Below, in pieces: positions 16,233 to 28,400 of a stretch of DNA of 64,000 bases; the first letter of the stretch is position 1, and each line of letters opens with the position of its first letter. A program made the position numbers and the translations under genes. Below the pieces are notes generated by a model that saw only the letters and a list, made by a program, of their open reading frames with translations, made no database searches and had not been told where the DNA came from. The stretch comes from Nansenia antarctica (Eukaryota; Chordata; Actinopteri; Argentiniformes; Microstomatidae). The DNA is taken from positions 13,757,995-13,821,994 of the forward strand of contig OZ022342.1 of assembly GCA_963989245.1 (NCBI GenBank), given 5' to 3'.

Positions 16233-17097
16233 ATGTTGTACTTGTTAGGGGTAGGTTACTTTTCTTTTTAAACAAATAGGTTTAATTGTGTTGAAATGTG
16301 ATAATAATTATTGTAGGTAAGGTGTCAAACTTTGCCATCTTAGCAGAATATATATTTTGAGAGCCTTGTAATGTACAACACCTTCATATAAGAGGAAAGA
16401 AAATGTTGACTATGTGTCTTCTTCATTAAATCTATACAGATTACCATTGGCCTTATCTGCATAATTATGTGCTTTTCAAATGGCCTGAAAGAGGTGAGTG
16501 CTCCTAATTTCCTACGGCATTAGTTTTAAAGAATTAAAATGTTGTTTAAAATTGCTTTGATATTTCCCATAATTGTGTGTACTGATATTCTGAGGGATTT
16601 AATTTGTTGTTTTATTTGTTTCTTGCTGTATCTTGATGATTAAAACAATAGGCTTTCACAATAGTTTACTAATTTCAGGGAAATATGTGACTTACTAACC
16701 ATCTACTGTATTTTTAACTTAACTTACTTATTAAGTATTAACAATGTGTTGCTGTCCTAATAAGGGTACTCTTGTTCTCACCCTAAGACCATAATATAAT
16801 TGTTTTCACAGAGAAATGCTTTGGTGGGCAGGGGTAAATCCTATGAACAAGGAGCCAACAACAAAAAGGTGAGAAGGGATACAGGGGTTTTAGATTCTAA
16901 CACCACATTCTCTTTAAATCTACCGCAGTCCTTGATTTTGAACCATAATTTCACATTTATTTCATTAGCAGAAGGATTTAAGCGAGCAAGATCTTCACTT
17001 ATTGGCTAAAATCCTGTCTGTTGGATTGGTGGACGCAGATCCCAACTATCTTCAGCACCTCAAAGAGTACAGGGACCTCCGTGGGGCTTCTACATGA
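16233..17097 (+). CDS. unrecognised small predicted secreted peptide, 4 exons
   Basis: Four short exons join, all in phase 0: 16233-16250, 16440-16493, 16812-16868 and 16969-17097. Donors are GTAGGT, GTGAGT and GTGAGA; acceptors are ATACAG, TTCACAG and TTCATTAG. The predicted protein has 85 residues. Residues 1 to about 21 (MLYLLGITIGLICIIMCFSN) form a hydrophobic signal-like segment with small residues before a possible cleavage near SNG. The rest is hydrophilic, has no cysteine, and ends in a probable amphipathic helix (LHLLAKILSVGLVDADPNYL). One dibasic site (KK) lies at residues 42-43, within NNKKQK. The first exon may start near 16184, after an acceptor-like TTTCAG, so a 5' UTR intron is possible. 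I do not recognise the family. It could be a prohormone, a phosphoprotein of the phase-0 secretory type, or a small membrane protein. Confidence 0.5.
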
Positions 17098-17729
17098 GGG
17101 ATTGACACATTTACAGAGTGCAGATCTTGGGTCAGGGATCTCATTGCAGCAATGTGCTGTCCTTAGTGGACTATTTATTAATGTTAAGAAGATCAAAAAG
17201 GATCAATTGAATTATTAATGTTAAGAAGACCAAAAACATCAATTGAATCAATTATCCTCCTGTTGAAAAGCAGCTTCTAGTGAATGGTGATTTGTGCTTA
17301 AAGCCACAATCTGGGAATTATCTTTCAGCCAAATGGCAGCCTCACCACTTATGTTGGTATACAGCTTAGGGTTAGAGCTGGAGAAAAGTAACCTGTCTAA
17401 AATGTCTAGACAGTGCTCTAGATGCACAGATTGACAGTCAATGACGTCAACATTTTTAAAGAAATTTAGAAGCTTTTTAATTATTTGTTTGGAGAAGCTA
17501 AATGGAGCAATGGATTAATACACTATTTTGGGTTATGATAAAACAGCTAATTTCATGAGGCATTTATATTCTTCAAGAATCAGGGTAGCCTATCATGTAT
17601 TGAAATGACCATTGAAAAGAATCCCAGATTGTGCGTGAAAACACAAAAGATTGATGTTTGATAGTTATAGAATACTAAAATGTTCAGTGTAGCCATCATA
17701 TGGATAATGTATTTAATTTAATAAATAAG
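17098..17729. other. 3' flank of small peptide gene
   Basis: No further coding sequence seen. No strong AATAAA close to the stop at 17095-17097 could be singled out. Confidence 0.35.
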
Positions 17730-17875
17730 GTCATGATTAAACTGTTTAAGCATATGAAGAAACACATCTCTACCCCCCTGTACAGTTTCTGCAGTGTCAT
17801 AATAAAAGAAAAAACATTTGTTGTAAGTTGCTTTGGATAAAGTTGTCTGCTAAATACCAAACATGTAAATGCAAA
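17730..17875 (+). repeat. L2-type tail remnant
   Basis: TTGTTGTAAGTTGCTTTGGA and GTTGTCTGCTAAAT form the L2-type 3' tail, ending in ATGTAAATGC. Confidence 0.7.
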
Positions 17876-18435
17876 CATCTGTATAGACCTTCCCTGAGTC
17901 GAACAAAACATGAAATGCCAAACATGAAATGTCAAACAATCCATGAATTGTCAACGGCTTTAGTCGTTCAAGCAACAACATTTTGACCCAACCCAACCGC
18001 AAAGCTGTGAGAGAGTAACATTTGTACAAATCAATCCACACCTGGATAAAGACAAAGTTACTACTTGAGAAACGTATCCCTGTTCCATTTATCATACTAA
18101 AAGTAATATTTTTGGTACTTCTTTTATACTTAATAATGCAGAAAAATACCATTGGCTGAGTATCACATCACTGTTTTCCCACAATTCGTAAGGATGTCAC
18201 TTTGATGTCAGACTAGCTTACGGTACATATGGTGAAAGAGATGGACCTCTTTTTAACATGCTCTCTGAATCAAGTGAAAAGATCTGGCATTCATCAGGCC
18301 TATTGGGTATCAAAGAAGAACATTTGTTGAGTTTCACTTCCTTTAGCAGTCTTTTTTTTCACCTGAGAGAGAGAGAGGGATATTATATAGAGAAATGTAT
18401 TATACATTTGCATGATATCTGACCTACTGACACAG

Positions 18436-18851
18436 CTGTTCAGGATCTGTCCCAGCAGGTAGAGGAGTCTTACAACAACACACATGTTGAAGAAGAAGAA
18501 CCCAACCAGACCCAGGTGTAAGGATTTACTTAATGTAATAACAAGTTAGCCTGGGATCCCATCACGCTTGTAAGGCTCTTTATTAGGGCAGCATACAGTG
18601 TGACTGAATCTCAATTACTTAATCAAGTTACTTTCGTAACATCTTCAATGCCATAAATACCTCATCAACTAGATATAAACCACTTTTATCTGACTGACAA
18701 ATTACCTTACGTACCAGCTCAAGTAAGACGAGCCTACAACTCCTAATGCAGCCAGGCCGTTTGTGATTTTTGGGTAGACATGGGGCTGAAGCAGGATCTC
18801 CCTGTAAGATAAGCAGAACAACGCCCCGCGTGCTGGGCGCCTGAAAATCAT
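18436..18851 (-). CDS. candidate small membrane protein, two exons (weak)
   Basis: Exon A (18851-18715) has an ATG and an open frame of 45 codons (MIFRRPARGALFCLS, then KITNGLAALGVVGSSYL) ending at a good GTACGT donor in phase 2. A second open segment, about 18520-18436, encodes a hydrophobic stretch (GLVGFFFFNMCVVV, then LLYLLGQIL) before a GTAGGT donor. Its acceptor (ATTACATTAAG) is poor but keeps the frame. Together they suggest two membrane segments. No family was recognised and no terminal exon was found, so this may be chance. Confidence 0.25.
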
Positions 18852-19887
18852 CTGTTGATAGTCATCTTGACATCATCATACGAGCAACATACACTACACT
18901 TTCAATGTCTATATTTGTAAATATGTCTATTTTTTTTTCTTTAATTTTAATATTTTTAAAATATCTGTTTCAAATTAAAAGTCGTATTAAAATATGGTAT
19001 ATGTCATAGCAGAAACCCCACGTAGGCTATAATTATATTATATTATGTATATATTATAATTATTATGTTAAGAAGAAGAAGTGTGGACATTGCAGTTTAA
19101 AAAAATATAAATACAACTAAATTAGAAGTTGACATGTCGAGACTCTCACTCTCTCTCTCACTCAAATAGGTCAGAGGGTAAAAAAAACAATTTGTCCTTA
19201 TCTATACATTATCGGAACGCGCACTACAAGGATGGATGACTGCAAGCTCATTGTGGAGGTCGAAAAAAACACCCAGAACTCTATCAACTCTATCTTGCTC
19301 AAGCTCCCAAGACGGTCAAGTGCAAGTCATATGTTTGTGACTAGTAATGTTCCCACCTTTCATGCTGTATTGAGGATCTTTATGTACAAATGTATGTGTC
19401 CATTAATTAATTTTAAACATTTAATCATAATGGCCTTAACTGAGCCCACACTAGTGACACAATACTGTTGACATGTATTGTTTGTTCGACATTGTTTGTT
19501 GTTTGTTTTAATTTACTAGGATTTTTCATTTTTGAACAGGAACATGCTGTAAAGGTTAGCTTTTTGTTTTTGTTTTGACAGGACTGAATGATCAGACATT
19601 GTAAGCATTTCTACCCCGACCAACAATGACTGAATTGACTAAGGATCTGGTTGAAAATGCTCATTAGTTTTGGTCTGAGCACTGGATTAACACGAAATAA
19701 GGAGAGTTTTGTTATATTTCATTATAATTATTTATGTTTATTTTCAGTTGCTTGATTTGTTGACACCAACAGAGGGGAGTGAACTTTGTTCACTAAACTG
19801 GGTATACAATCAAATATAACATGTGTAGTTGCATTCTATTCCAATCCACCACCCTAGCTAACTTCTTATTCACATACCCCAAACTAA
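18852..19887. other. intergenic, AT-rich
   Basis: No supported gene. An 80-codon plus-strand frame at 19232-19471 has no recognisable domain. Confidence 0.35.
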
Positions 19888-21163
19888 CTATAGAGGGAGA
19901 CCTTTCATCCTTTCCTTGGAGATCCTGTCAAACCTTTCACTCTGGTTGACAGAGAACATGGTTTTCCAGTCTCCAACTTTCCCTGTGAAACCATAAAAGG
20001 AATATCAGACATGTCATAACCAGCTTGAAGAAACTGTTAAAATTAGGCCATATTATACAGTAGCATATGGCATCACCCATACTGCATAACAGGGGCGTTG
20101 CCAGTATTTTGGGTCCCCATGACAACAACTACCGAGCCCCTAACAAGTTTCAGAATAAAATAACATACTGAACAATATGTGTTATTAAATGTACTAACTA
20201 TAAGCTTCTGCTGCTCTATACTACAATTGCGCAGATTCTAGTTTCTACCTTCATCATTTGCCTATATTAACAGTATTGCAAACACTTTTTGATTTGACTA
20301 CATTTGGTGACTCATAACCAATGATCCATGTTTCAGATTAAATAATGTATTACCAATTCTTATAAACAAGGCTAACTCACCACGCCTGTTGGCTGGTCTA
20401 CGAACAATAGCTTCTCTTCATGGGTTTGTACTTTCTCTGGCCACAGTGCTGTGTCATCTAAAACCTCATCTTCCTCACTTCGAATCTGTCCATACATATT
20501 ACTTGCTTGTGATTGAACAATCTTCTCTCACTCCTTCACTGGCACTGCTGCTACTCTTGAACTCCTCTTCCTCCTCCTTGCACTCCTCTGCATCAGAGTC
20601 TGTCTGACAGCTTTCTGCTGAGATTCTGCCTACCTGGGGCTCTCTAGGCACTATGAAGTAAGTAAACAAAAGTTGTGCTGCTGCTACAATACAACTGCCT
20701 CACCTCCAAGGTCTGCTGTTTCAACTTAATACAAACGTTGAGGTGAGAAGGTTGCCTGACCTGATTATGGTTATACCTTTTAATTTTCATCACATTCACA
20801 ATATTATTGTCATTCAATTATATTGTTTAGAATAAGCAAATCATTTGTGGCGGTGCAAAAAATAAATATATATATATAAAAAAAGATAAACAACATTTTT
20901 ATAAACAAAAACTCCTGTCTAGGGCCCCATTAGTCATTCATGGTTTCCCCCCCTTTACGACACCCCTGCTGCATAATCAAATAGATTTTATACAGTATAT
21001 ACTTCGTGAGGTAGGACTGCCTGACAACATTGTGTTAAATATTACCTTTCCAGAACATTGATCCTTTACTGCGGTCAAAGATTTCTGGAGCCACATTTGC
21101 CAAATTGGTATTTAGGGTTGTTGTTGTTACTGACAGAACTCTTTCAATGATCATGTTGAGTGA
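19888..21163 (-). pseudogene. cytosolic sulfotransferase 3' exons (SULT remnant)
   Basis: Two minus-strand exons join in phase. About 21163-21046 encodes VAPEIFDRSKGSMFWK and ends at GTAATA. 19982-19888 encodes KVGDWKTMFSVNQSERFDR, then RMKGLPL and a stop. GDWK-x-x-F-x-V-x-Q-x-E-x-FD is the SULT C-terminal signature, which belongs to the PAPS-binding region, and the split inside the Gly codon is the usual last SULT intron. A hAT element sits in this intron. The 5' side of the upstream exon runs into a LINE remnant at about 21170, and no exon with the N-terminal P-loop is visible before fam83h, so the gene appears decapitated. A functional gene with distant exons cannot be excluded. Confidence 0.7.
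20090..20968 (-). mobile_element. hAT transposon, non-autonomous, perfect 8-bp TSD
   Basis: The terminal inverted repeats CAGGGGCGT (left) and complement CAGGGGTGT (right) are flanked by CTGCATAA at 20082-20089 and 20969-20976. The minus strand keeps a remnant of a TTF/BED-type zinc-finger leader (DDTALWPEKV near 20430), known from hAT transposases. No catalytic domain remains. It lies in the SULT intron. Confidence 0.85.
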
Positions 21164-21170
21164 GGTGTCA

Positions 21171-22165
21171 AGTCAAATCAAATCAAGTCTTGTTTATTTG
21201 TTATTACATTGAATACAACAATATAATGCAACAAAATGCCTGAGGCAGAGCCTCAGAAACCTGTTGGTCCGTGTTGAATGCTGCGCTCTAGTCAATAAAC
21301 AGGGTGAGCAGTGTGAACTGTGTACAGTGAGGGCAATGGCGTCATCAGTGGATCTGTTGGGATGATATGCAAATTGGAGTGGGTTTAGTGTTGCAGCAGG
21401 TAGAGAGGAATGTATATCGTTAGTCTCATAGCATAATTGCCTACGTCATGCTTCACTTGTGGTCAGCCGAGCCATCTTTGTATGTAGTGTCAAAAATGCC
21501 TATGTCAAAGAGATGACTTGGGCATAGTGATTTTGGAATGTAACACGCATTATGTTAGGCTGATGGCATAGGCAATAATGCACAGTAAATCAGCAGTGTT
21601 AGGAGAGCAGAGTTAGGTAGATATCTAAATTTGGCCAAACAATGACTATGCTATGAGGCTAACGATATGGGACTTAACCAACCTCTCAAAGAACTTCATT
21701 ACGACTGATGTGAGAGACACAAGGCGATAGTCATTAAGACAGGTAGCCTTGGTCTTCTTTGGCACCATGAAAGTGGTCACCTTGAAGCAGGTGGGGATTA
21801 AAAAACTGGGACATGGTCATGTTGAATATGTCTGTGAGAACACCTGCCGGTTGGTCAGTGCATGCTCTGAGGACCCGGCCCAAGATGCCATCGGGTCGGG
21901 GGTAGCTGCCACTGCTGACATGCTTAAAAACGTTACACACATCAGTCTCAGTAAACGATAGCACAGTCTAGCCCTCTAGCACAGTGCTGGTAAAGAGAGC
22001 TTTAATGGGGAGCTCCATATCACTATCCTCAAACGGAATTTAGCTTGTCGGGGAGTGAAACATCAGTGTCCAAACAGCCTGGTCTCCCTTTATAGTGTCA
22101 TCAAGACTCTTGTTCAGAAAGGCTGAAATCTTCAAGTTCAAATCAAATCAAGTTTTATTTGTATA
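21171..22165 (-). mobile_element. LINE remnant (L2/Rex-like RT) with tail repeats
   Basis: The minus strand at 21964-21734 encodes a degraded RT segment (FTETDVCNVFKHV, then GRVLRACTDQPAGVLTDIFN) typical of abundant fish L2/Rex-type LINEs. Both sides carry TCAAATCAAATCAAG-type 3' tails (21175 and 22140), so two overlapping insertions are likely. It truncates the SULT exon. Confidence 0.65.
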
Positions 22166-23244
22166 GTGCATTTCTCACAAGATGCGACTCAATGCGCTTC
22201 ACATAACACACAGCAGCGGACCCCAAACTCCCCCCGGGGGGGCGCCGCCGCCCCACACACCCGACCCACCGCCAGCACACCCGGCCCAGCCAAGCAGGCA
22301 CAAACCATAATAGCCCCGCACCTAGGCTAGCCAAACAGGTTTTCTGCAACGTTTCTGCATCGTTCTGCATCTTGACAATCATGCCATTGAGATACTATTA
22401 CACAATAAAATTAGGCTAATATGAATATAACTCACAAAAACCCTCCTTTGCCCTCAAGAAGATCAATCAATCAAATCAAAAGAACCTGGGCATGGATAAG
22501 TCTTTGCGTATGTTACTTAAAAAAATTTAAAAATATTTTACCTTTATTTTACCAGGCGAGACAATTAAGAACAAAATTCTTATTTACAATGCCGGCCTGC
22601 AATAAGGGGAAAGGGGAGGGGGGCTGAAAGATAAAACATGTTAAAAACAAAGCACAATAAGCATTAAACACATGCATGTAACACAAACAATACAACAAAA
22701 GCACTAACAGACCTCAATAATGGAATACAACAGTAAGCACAAAAAGCAGACAGGCAACACAAGACAATACAATACAACAAAACGCACTGGGACACAGCCA
22801 AAAAGCAGACAGGCAACACAAGACAATACAATACAACAAAACGCACTGGGACACAGCCAAGCAAACACAACAATAACCATTGAGACACGACCAATCAACA
22901 CAGCGATACAACATGGACACTAAGACAGCCAGTAAACAAACCAATACAACGATACACACTGAGACACAGTCAAGCAAACATAAATACGGTACAACAATAA
23001 CCACTGAGACACAGCCACCAAATACGTACAACAACAGCAATAAGCACTTACGAAACAGGCCAACAAACATTAGAAAACTGTCTAAAACTGTGGGGATATC
23101 ACTGTCCCGGATTTCAAAATCCTGTAGTGTCTAGATAACTATCAATGTGCACATTTTTTAATGAGATTAAATCAGTAGACAATAGTCCAGGTTCCAAGTT
23201 ATGTGGCTCCTCTGCCATGTCTGAAGAAACCCCTACATTGATTG
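22166..23244. other. repeat-rich intergenic sequence
   Basis: GC-rich stretch at 22225-22290, then a retroposon-like motif (TTTTACCAGGCGAG at 22547) common in fish genomes, then CA-rich minisatellite sequence to about 23060. No gene seen. Confidence 0.4.
22741..22858. repeat. 59-bp tandem duplication
   Basis: Two essentially identical 59-bp units (22741-22799 and 22800-22858). Related but diverged units (GACACAGCCA...ACAACAATAACC) continue to about 23060. Minus-strand frames here are repeat artefacts. Confidence 0.9.
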
Positions 23245-23445
23245 ACATTGACATTTACATTTTTAAACATTTAACTATTTAGCATAGGCTTCTATCCAAA
23301 GTGATTTACAATTAGAGATTACAGGGACAGTCAGCAGTAATTTAGGGCTTAGTGCCTTACTCAAGGGCGCACTAGTGGTGGGATTTGAACTCATGACCTT
23401 CTGATCACCAGTCCAACTCACTATCCACTAGGCCAGTATATATCC
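23245..23445 (-). mobile_element. tRNA-headed SINE with L2-like tail
   Basis: Minus strand: the tRNA-like head has an A box (TGGCCTAGTGGATAGTGAG) and a B box (GAGTTCAAATCCC). It is followed by a conserved core and a 3' tail resembling L2 (AAATCACTTTGGATAGAAGC). This is the architecture of fish SINEs mobilised by L2-type LINEs. Confidence 0.7.
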
Positions 23446-23565
23446 ACTATTTATCATTCCGGTCACCTAAAGTTGTGAGAGATTAGATCCTTGCTTCCAT
23501 CATGAAATATACAGTAGATCTTTAAAAAAAAAACACCACATTGCAAATAATGTTAATTTTAACAC

Positions 23566-23571
23566 TTTATT
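23566..23571 (-). terminator. fam83h polyadenylation signal
   Basis: AATAAA on the minus strand, about 1.86 kb below the fam83h stop and followed by an AT-rich stretch. It makes 23.55-25.43 kb a plausible single 3' UTR. Confidence 0.6.
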
Positions 23572-23920
23572 CTTTTAAGAACATACTGTACAAAACATCC
23601 AGTCAGCATAATAGACAAAGTAACAAGGGGACTATACACCATAGCTGACATTGTATCAGCGGCTCATGCCGGTATATACTGTACTGTAAGTCAGAGGGTG
23701 CCAAGCACCACTAGTACTTTCAATAAGGGATAAGGGAACTTTTGGAACTTGGTAATGACAACTTAAACAAGCCATAGAAACTGCCTTGCAGAGCACCAAT
23801 CTTGTCATTCAAAGATGAAATTTGACCTGTTACATAACAATTCCTAGTATAGCACTTACAGTACTGCACTGTGGAGCCTTAAAACAAGTCCAACCAGTTG
23901 AATCTCATGAATCTCATTAT

Positions 23921-24028
23921 AACTTTAAAGTTCAACAGACATGTCAGTGCACATACGCAGGGGATTGGGCAAATAACTTTAAAGTTCAAAATACATGCCA
24001 GTGCACATACGCAGTGGCGTGGACAAAT
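23921..24028. repeat. 54-bp two-copy tandem repeat in fam83h 3' UTR
   Basis: Units 23921-23974 and 23975-24028 share AACTTTAAAGTTCAA and GTGCACATACGCA. Confidence 0.9.
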
Positions 24029-25429
24029 TACAAATGACAACATTGTTTGGCCTTAGGACTGAAGGCATTACTAATCCATACAAATATTAAACCAACAAAC
24101 TATTTCTAACTGAAGCATTTTTATAGATAACTAAGTGATACGTTTGTATTATAGTATGTTTAAGTTTTTCCTCTGTTATACAACCACACTGACCCATTAT
24201 GTTCCATAGATTAACAATCACAGTAGTAAATATTAATTTACACATTTGTGGTGCAAATATACATGATTAATCATACATATGTTTAGCACATGACAAGCTT
24301 AATTTGGTAAACTAGAATAAACTAGCCTCAATTAAACAGGTGGTTTGCAGACTACTGTAGCCTAGGACATCAAATGTATTCTCAGATCAAACTCCTTCAC
24401 ATTCTCTTTAATGATCCTAGTCTTTGTACTAGGATGTGTAGATTATGTGAAACGGCTGTTGTCAGTACATTATACAGACCCTCAACCAGATCAGATTTAA
24501 GCAACCGACAGAGTAACAGTTATTAAATTGCACTTGACCTGTACTGTCAGTAATAAGACATCTTATATAACATTCTATATAAAGTTGATGAAACAATATT
24601 TTTCAAATGTCGGAATGTGGTGTACATTTTGAGCTGATTGGAGTGGTTTTCAATCTGACCTCATCCCAAGGCTATTGCACAAATCACATATAAGCCTGGA
24701 ATAACAACAACTCAAACCTGGTCTTCATTGGATTGAATTTACTGTGAAGTATTTGTCATTATTTGATTTTAGCAAATCATGACTGTGAGGCGTGGCTGAG
24801 AAACGTATGGTGTGCAAGAACTGGGGGGGAAGTGCTGTGAGAGATGATTGATGTGATGCCAATGGCTATGCAGAGTTTTTCCCATTCATTGTATTTGAGA
24901 ACCAGTACTTCCACGCATATTGGGCAGAAGTGTCTGGTAACAAGATTACTTTCAATCTCACCCTTCACCGGCCCATTGTTTTGCACTAGACCATCTGCTT
25001 CTCATAATTCAGTTCATGTTGGCAAATTTAGTCAAAAAAGGTCCTCTCTCTGTTAATACAATCCTAGGTTGACATGCTGATACATGAAGAAATGTCCATG
25101 TTTTACAAAAAAAACATATTCTATATATATGGTCTATGCTATATTGTTTTTACAAGATTGAATGACATTATGCCATTTAACACAAGAACTAACATGTAGA
25201 CTACTAATTTGCATAAGTAATAACCAGGTGAGCAGAAGAGGCAGAAGCCTATTCAGAGAAATTCTTTGAGGGATAATTGTTACAAGGCTGTGAAATTCAG
25301 TGATGACCTTTCTGTAATCTCTTCTCTTCTTTTTATGTCCATGGTTAAGGCGTCTATCAAATAAATGGAAGACATGAGCTGACATGAAGAAGGCAAAAAC
25401 TTTCATCTTACTGTATTGCCATTTACCTA

Positions 25430-28400
25430 TTAATAAGTAGTAATAGTAATATACTTTACCTCAAAGCGGCTGTAGACTTTCCTATCCTTCCGCATTTTCT
25501 CAATATTCCGAAGCAGCTTGTTCCGCTCCTGAGGGGTCCTGGTCCGGCCTCTACCCTTTTGTTGAATAAGGGTCTCCACTTCCCCACTCGCATCTCCGTC
25601 AGCCTCGTCCTCATTGGTGTCGTCAGTAGCAGCAGATTCTTTGGTGAACTCTGTCCTATTCTGGCTGTTGGCTGAAATCTGTTCTAAAAGGAGCTTTGTG
25701 TCATCCTTGAGGTTGCTGCTTGAGAGTACATTGGCTGTGGATGAATGAGAGCGGGACTTTCTTCCTTTTGCATGCTTTGCTGGGATTAACATGGGATTTA
25801 CTTGATCTGTTGTGCTCTCCGGTGTCATAGTATTATTATTCTCCATTGTCTGATCACGACTCTGTGGTCCACAGCAGACAAGTTCTTCAGGAATATTTTT
25901 GTTAACAGTGTTTGGAGTCACAGCATGTCCTCCTGATTTGCTAGATTCAGATGCAATTGTAGGCGGGCATGTGTTAATTTCAGATGGAATGGTAGGGCGG
26001 GAGTGGCTAGTTTCTGATGGGATGGTAGGAGGGGATGTGAGGCTCAGAGGTTGGATGTTGGATCCAAATGTTACAGGTTTAGAGGATGATAATTGTTCCT
26101 TTGAGGTGTGATTAGATGAACTGGAATCCTTTGTGGTGGGAGTAGTGTTTGATGCAACAGGACTTCTTGTGGTGGTCTTACATGAACTGAATTCCTTTGA
26201 GGTAGCCGATAAACCAAACTCCTTTAAGGTGACATTGGAGATGGGGGGCTTTTTTGAGGAGGGTTTAACAAATTCACTTGACTCTCTTGCACTAGACTTC
26301 CGTAGATTATTCTTATACTCAAGCTTCTCAGCATCAGTTGAGTCATTTTTTAGAAGATCTTCCTGCTCCTCACATGCTTGTAATGACTCACGGAGCACGG
26401 AAGCCTCTTTTGATGTAGATGCAGGTTTGGTTTTTTGGTGCAGGTCTGGTTTACTCATATCTACATAGGATGTATCGCTCAACAAAGGTTTGGGCAATTT
26501 GTTACCACCTGCATCATCCAATTTGGAAGACTCTGTAGTCAAGTTATCAGCTGTGTCAGCTGACTTTATATAGTGGCTCCATTCAACAGGTGTTTTAGCA
26601 ATGGATCTCTGTTTCCCCAGAATTTGAGAGACCTTGGATAATTTGGATTGGTCATTTTCCTCATTGGCAGATTCATGTTGGCCAGGGGTATTTTTCAATT
26701 GTTCTAGTTGTGAGCTATAGATTAGTGAGGATTGTAACCTTGAACTTCTCTGGATTACAGGATTGTATTTCCTATGGAATGACTCCTCCTTGGTAATACT
26801 GATATCTTTGGGTTCCTTTACATCCATGTCCTCTATTTTATTACCTTCCGTGGTTGATGATGACTCTGAAGGAGTTGTGGGTGTTGTTTTGGTATCTGTT
26901 GCCAACAGCTCTGTCCTATTCTGTCTGTTGGCTGAAATCTGCTCTAAAAGGAGCTTTGTGTCATCCCTGAGGTTGATGCTTGAGAATACATTCTTTGGTG
27001 GTCTGGCTTCTAAGAAAGCCTCTGATGTAGATGCATTTATGATGGAAGTATCTGCTGGGGTACGTGGTACCTCTGTGACTGTGGTCTTAGTTTTCAAGTC
27101 AAATAAAGGCAGTGGAAAATCTGGTTTTATGGGAGCCTTTTCAGCACTGCTTTCAGACTCAGCAGCTTTTCGTTTGGCAGCTAACTCTTTAAAAAACATG
27201 AACCTACTGTCTGGATTACTCATATCTACATAGGCTGTATTGCTGATGTACTGATCAACCTGAAAAGGGTTAGATTGTTCCTTTGTAGAAATCGACTCTG
27301 TAGTCAAGTTATCAGCTGTGTCAGCTGACTTTATATTGCGGTTCCATTCAAAAGGTGTTCGAGTAAAGGGTCTCTGTTTCCCCAGAATCTGAGAGACCAC
27401 GGGTAATTTGGATTGGTCGTTTTCCTCATTGGCAGTTTCTTCCTCATGTTGGCCAGGATGTTCTGAGCTAAAGATTCGTGAGTACCTTAACCGTGAGCTT
27501 CTCTGGACTGTAGGATTGTATTTCCGAAGGAACGACTCCTCTCTTGTAATACTGATAAATTTGAGCTCCTTGTCCTCAATTTTATCACTTTCAGTGGTTG
27601 ATGATGACTCTGAAGGAGTTTTGTGTGTTGTTTTGGCATTTGATAGCTTTGGACCTAAGGACTTGCCCTTCAAGGGGTTTAGGGGCTCTTCAATTGCGTC
27701 AGGTCCAAAGGGTGGCTGGTCCTCCTCTCCTGCATTATCAGATGCACTGAGGAATGAACTGATCCTCCAGTCTCGCAGCCCCTGCTTTGCATCGGTGTCC
27801 TTTTCTTCAGGTGGGTTTAGCTGTTCTACATCAGAGGTTGATGAAAGTACTGGGTCATTGCTGTCTGGTGGCTCTGTGTTTGGTGGGTACACAGGCTCAG
27901 AGTCATGATGCTGTTTCCCCTGGAGCTTCTTCCCTTTGATACCCATACCTTCAACGTTTGGCGTGGCTTGATGCTGCATGAAGTGGTAAGCAGAGTGTCT
28001 GCCTAGAATGTCCTCAGCATAGTTGTGCCTTTTAAAGCCAGACATCTGAATCTTGTTGGAGGGCACCATAGCATGAGCCTGCTTCATGAAAGGTGGGAGT
28101 TTCTGAGTGGAGTATTTCTTCTTGCTGTACTTTACACTACTGACATCTGGCATCGGAGTAAGGGCACTTTCAAGTTTCAATGGTTGCGAATGGGCAAACA
28201 GGATCCGGAACTCCTCATCAAAGGTATTCACAAGCTGTCCAAGGAACAGATGAGCTATACAGCGATGAATCTTCTCAAAAGACCACATGAAACTGCAGAC
28301 AGACATATTTGAAGATTTTACTACATAATGCAGTATAATGCCTGTACCTGCATAGTAATGCTGTAAATACCCCTGTAACAACATGTGTATTAACATGTTA

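Noticed and set aside
19232..19471. Plus-strand 79-codon frame
   Set aside because: No domain, no splice partner, AT-rich context.
25134..25406. 90-codon minus frame as a last fam83h exon
   Set aside because: No conserved residues and no convincing frame continuity; better read as 3' UTR.
25899..27908. Plus-strand frames of 70-166 codons
   Set aside because: Antisense shadows of the large fam83h exon.
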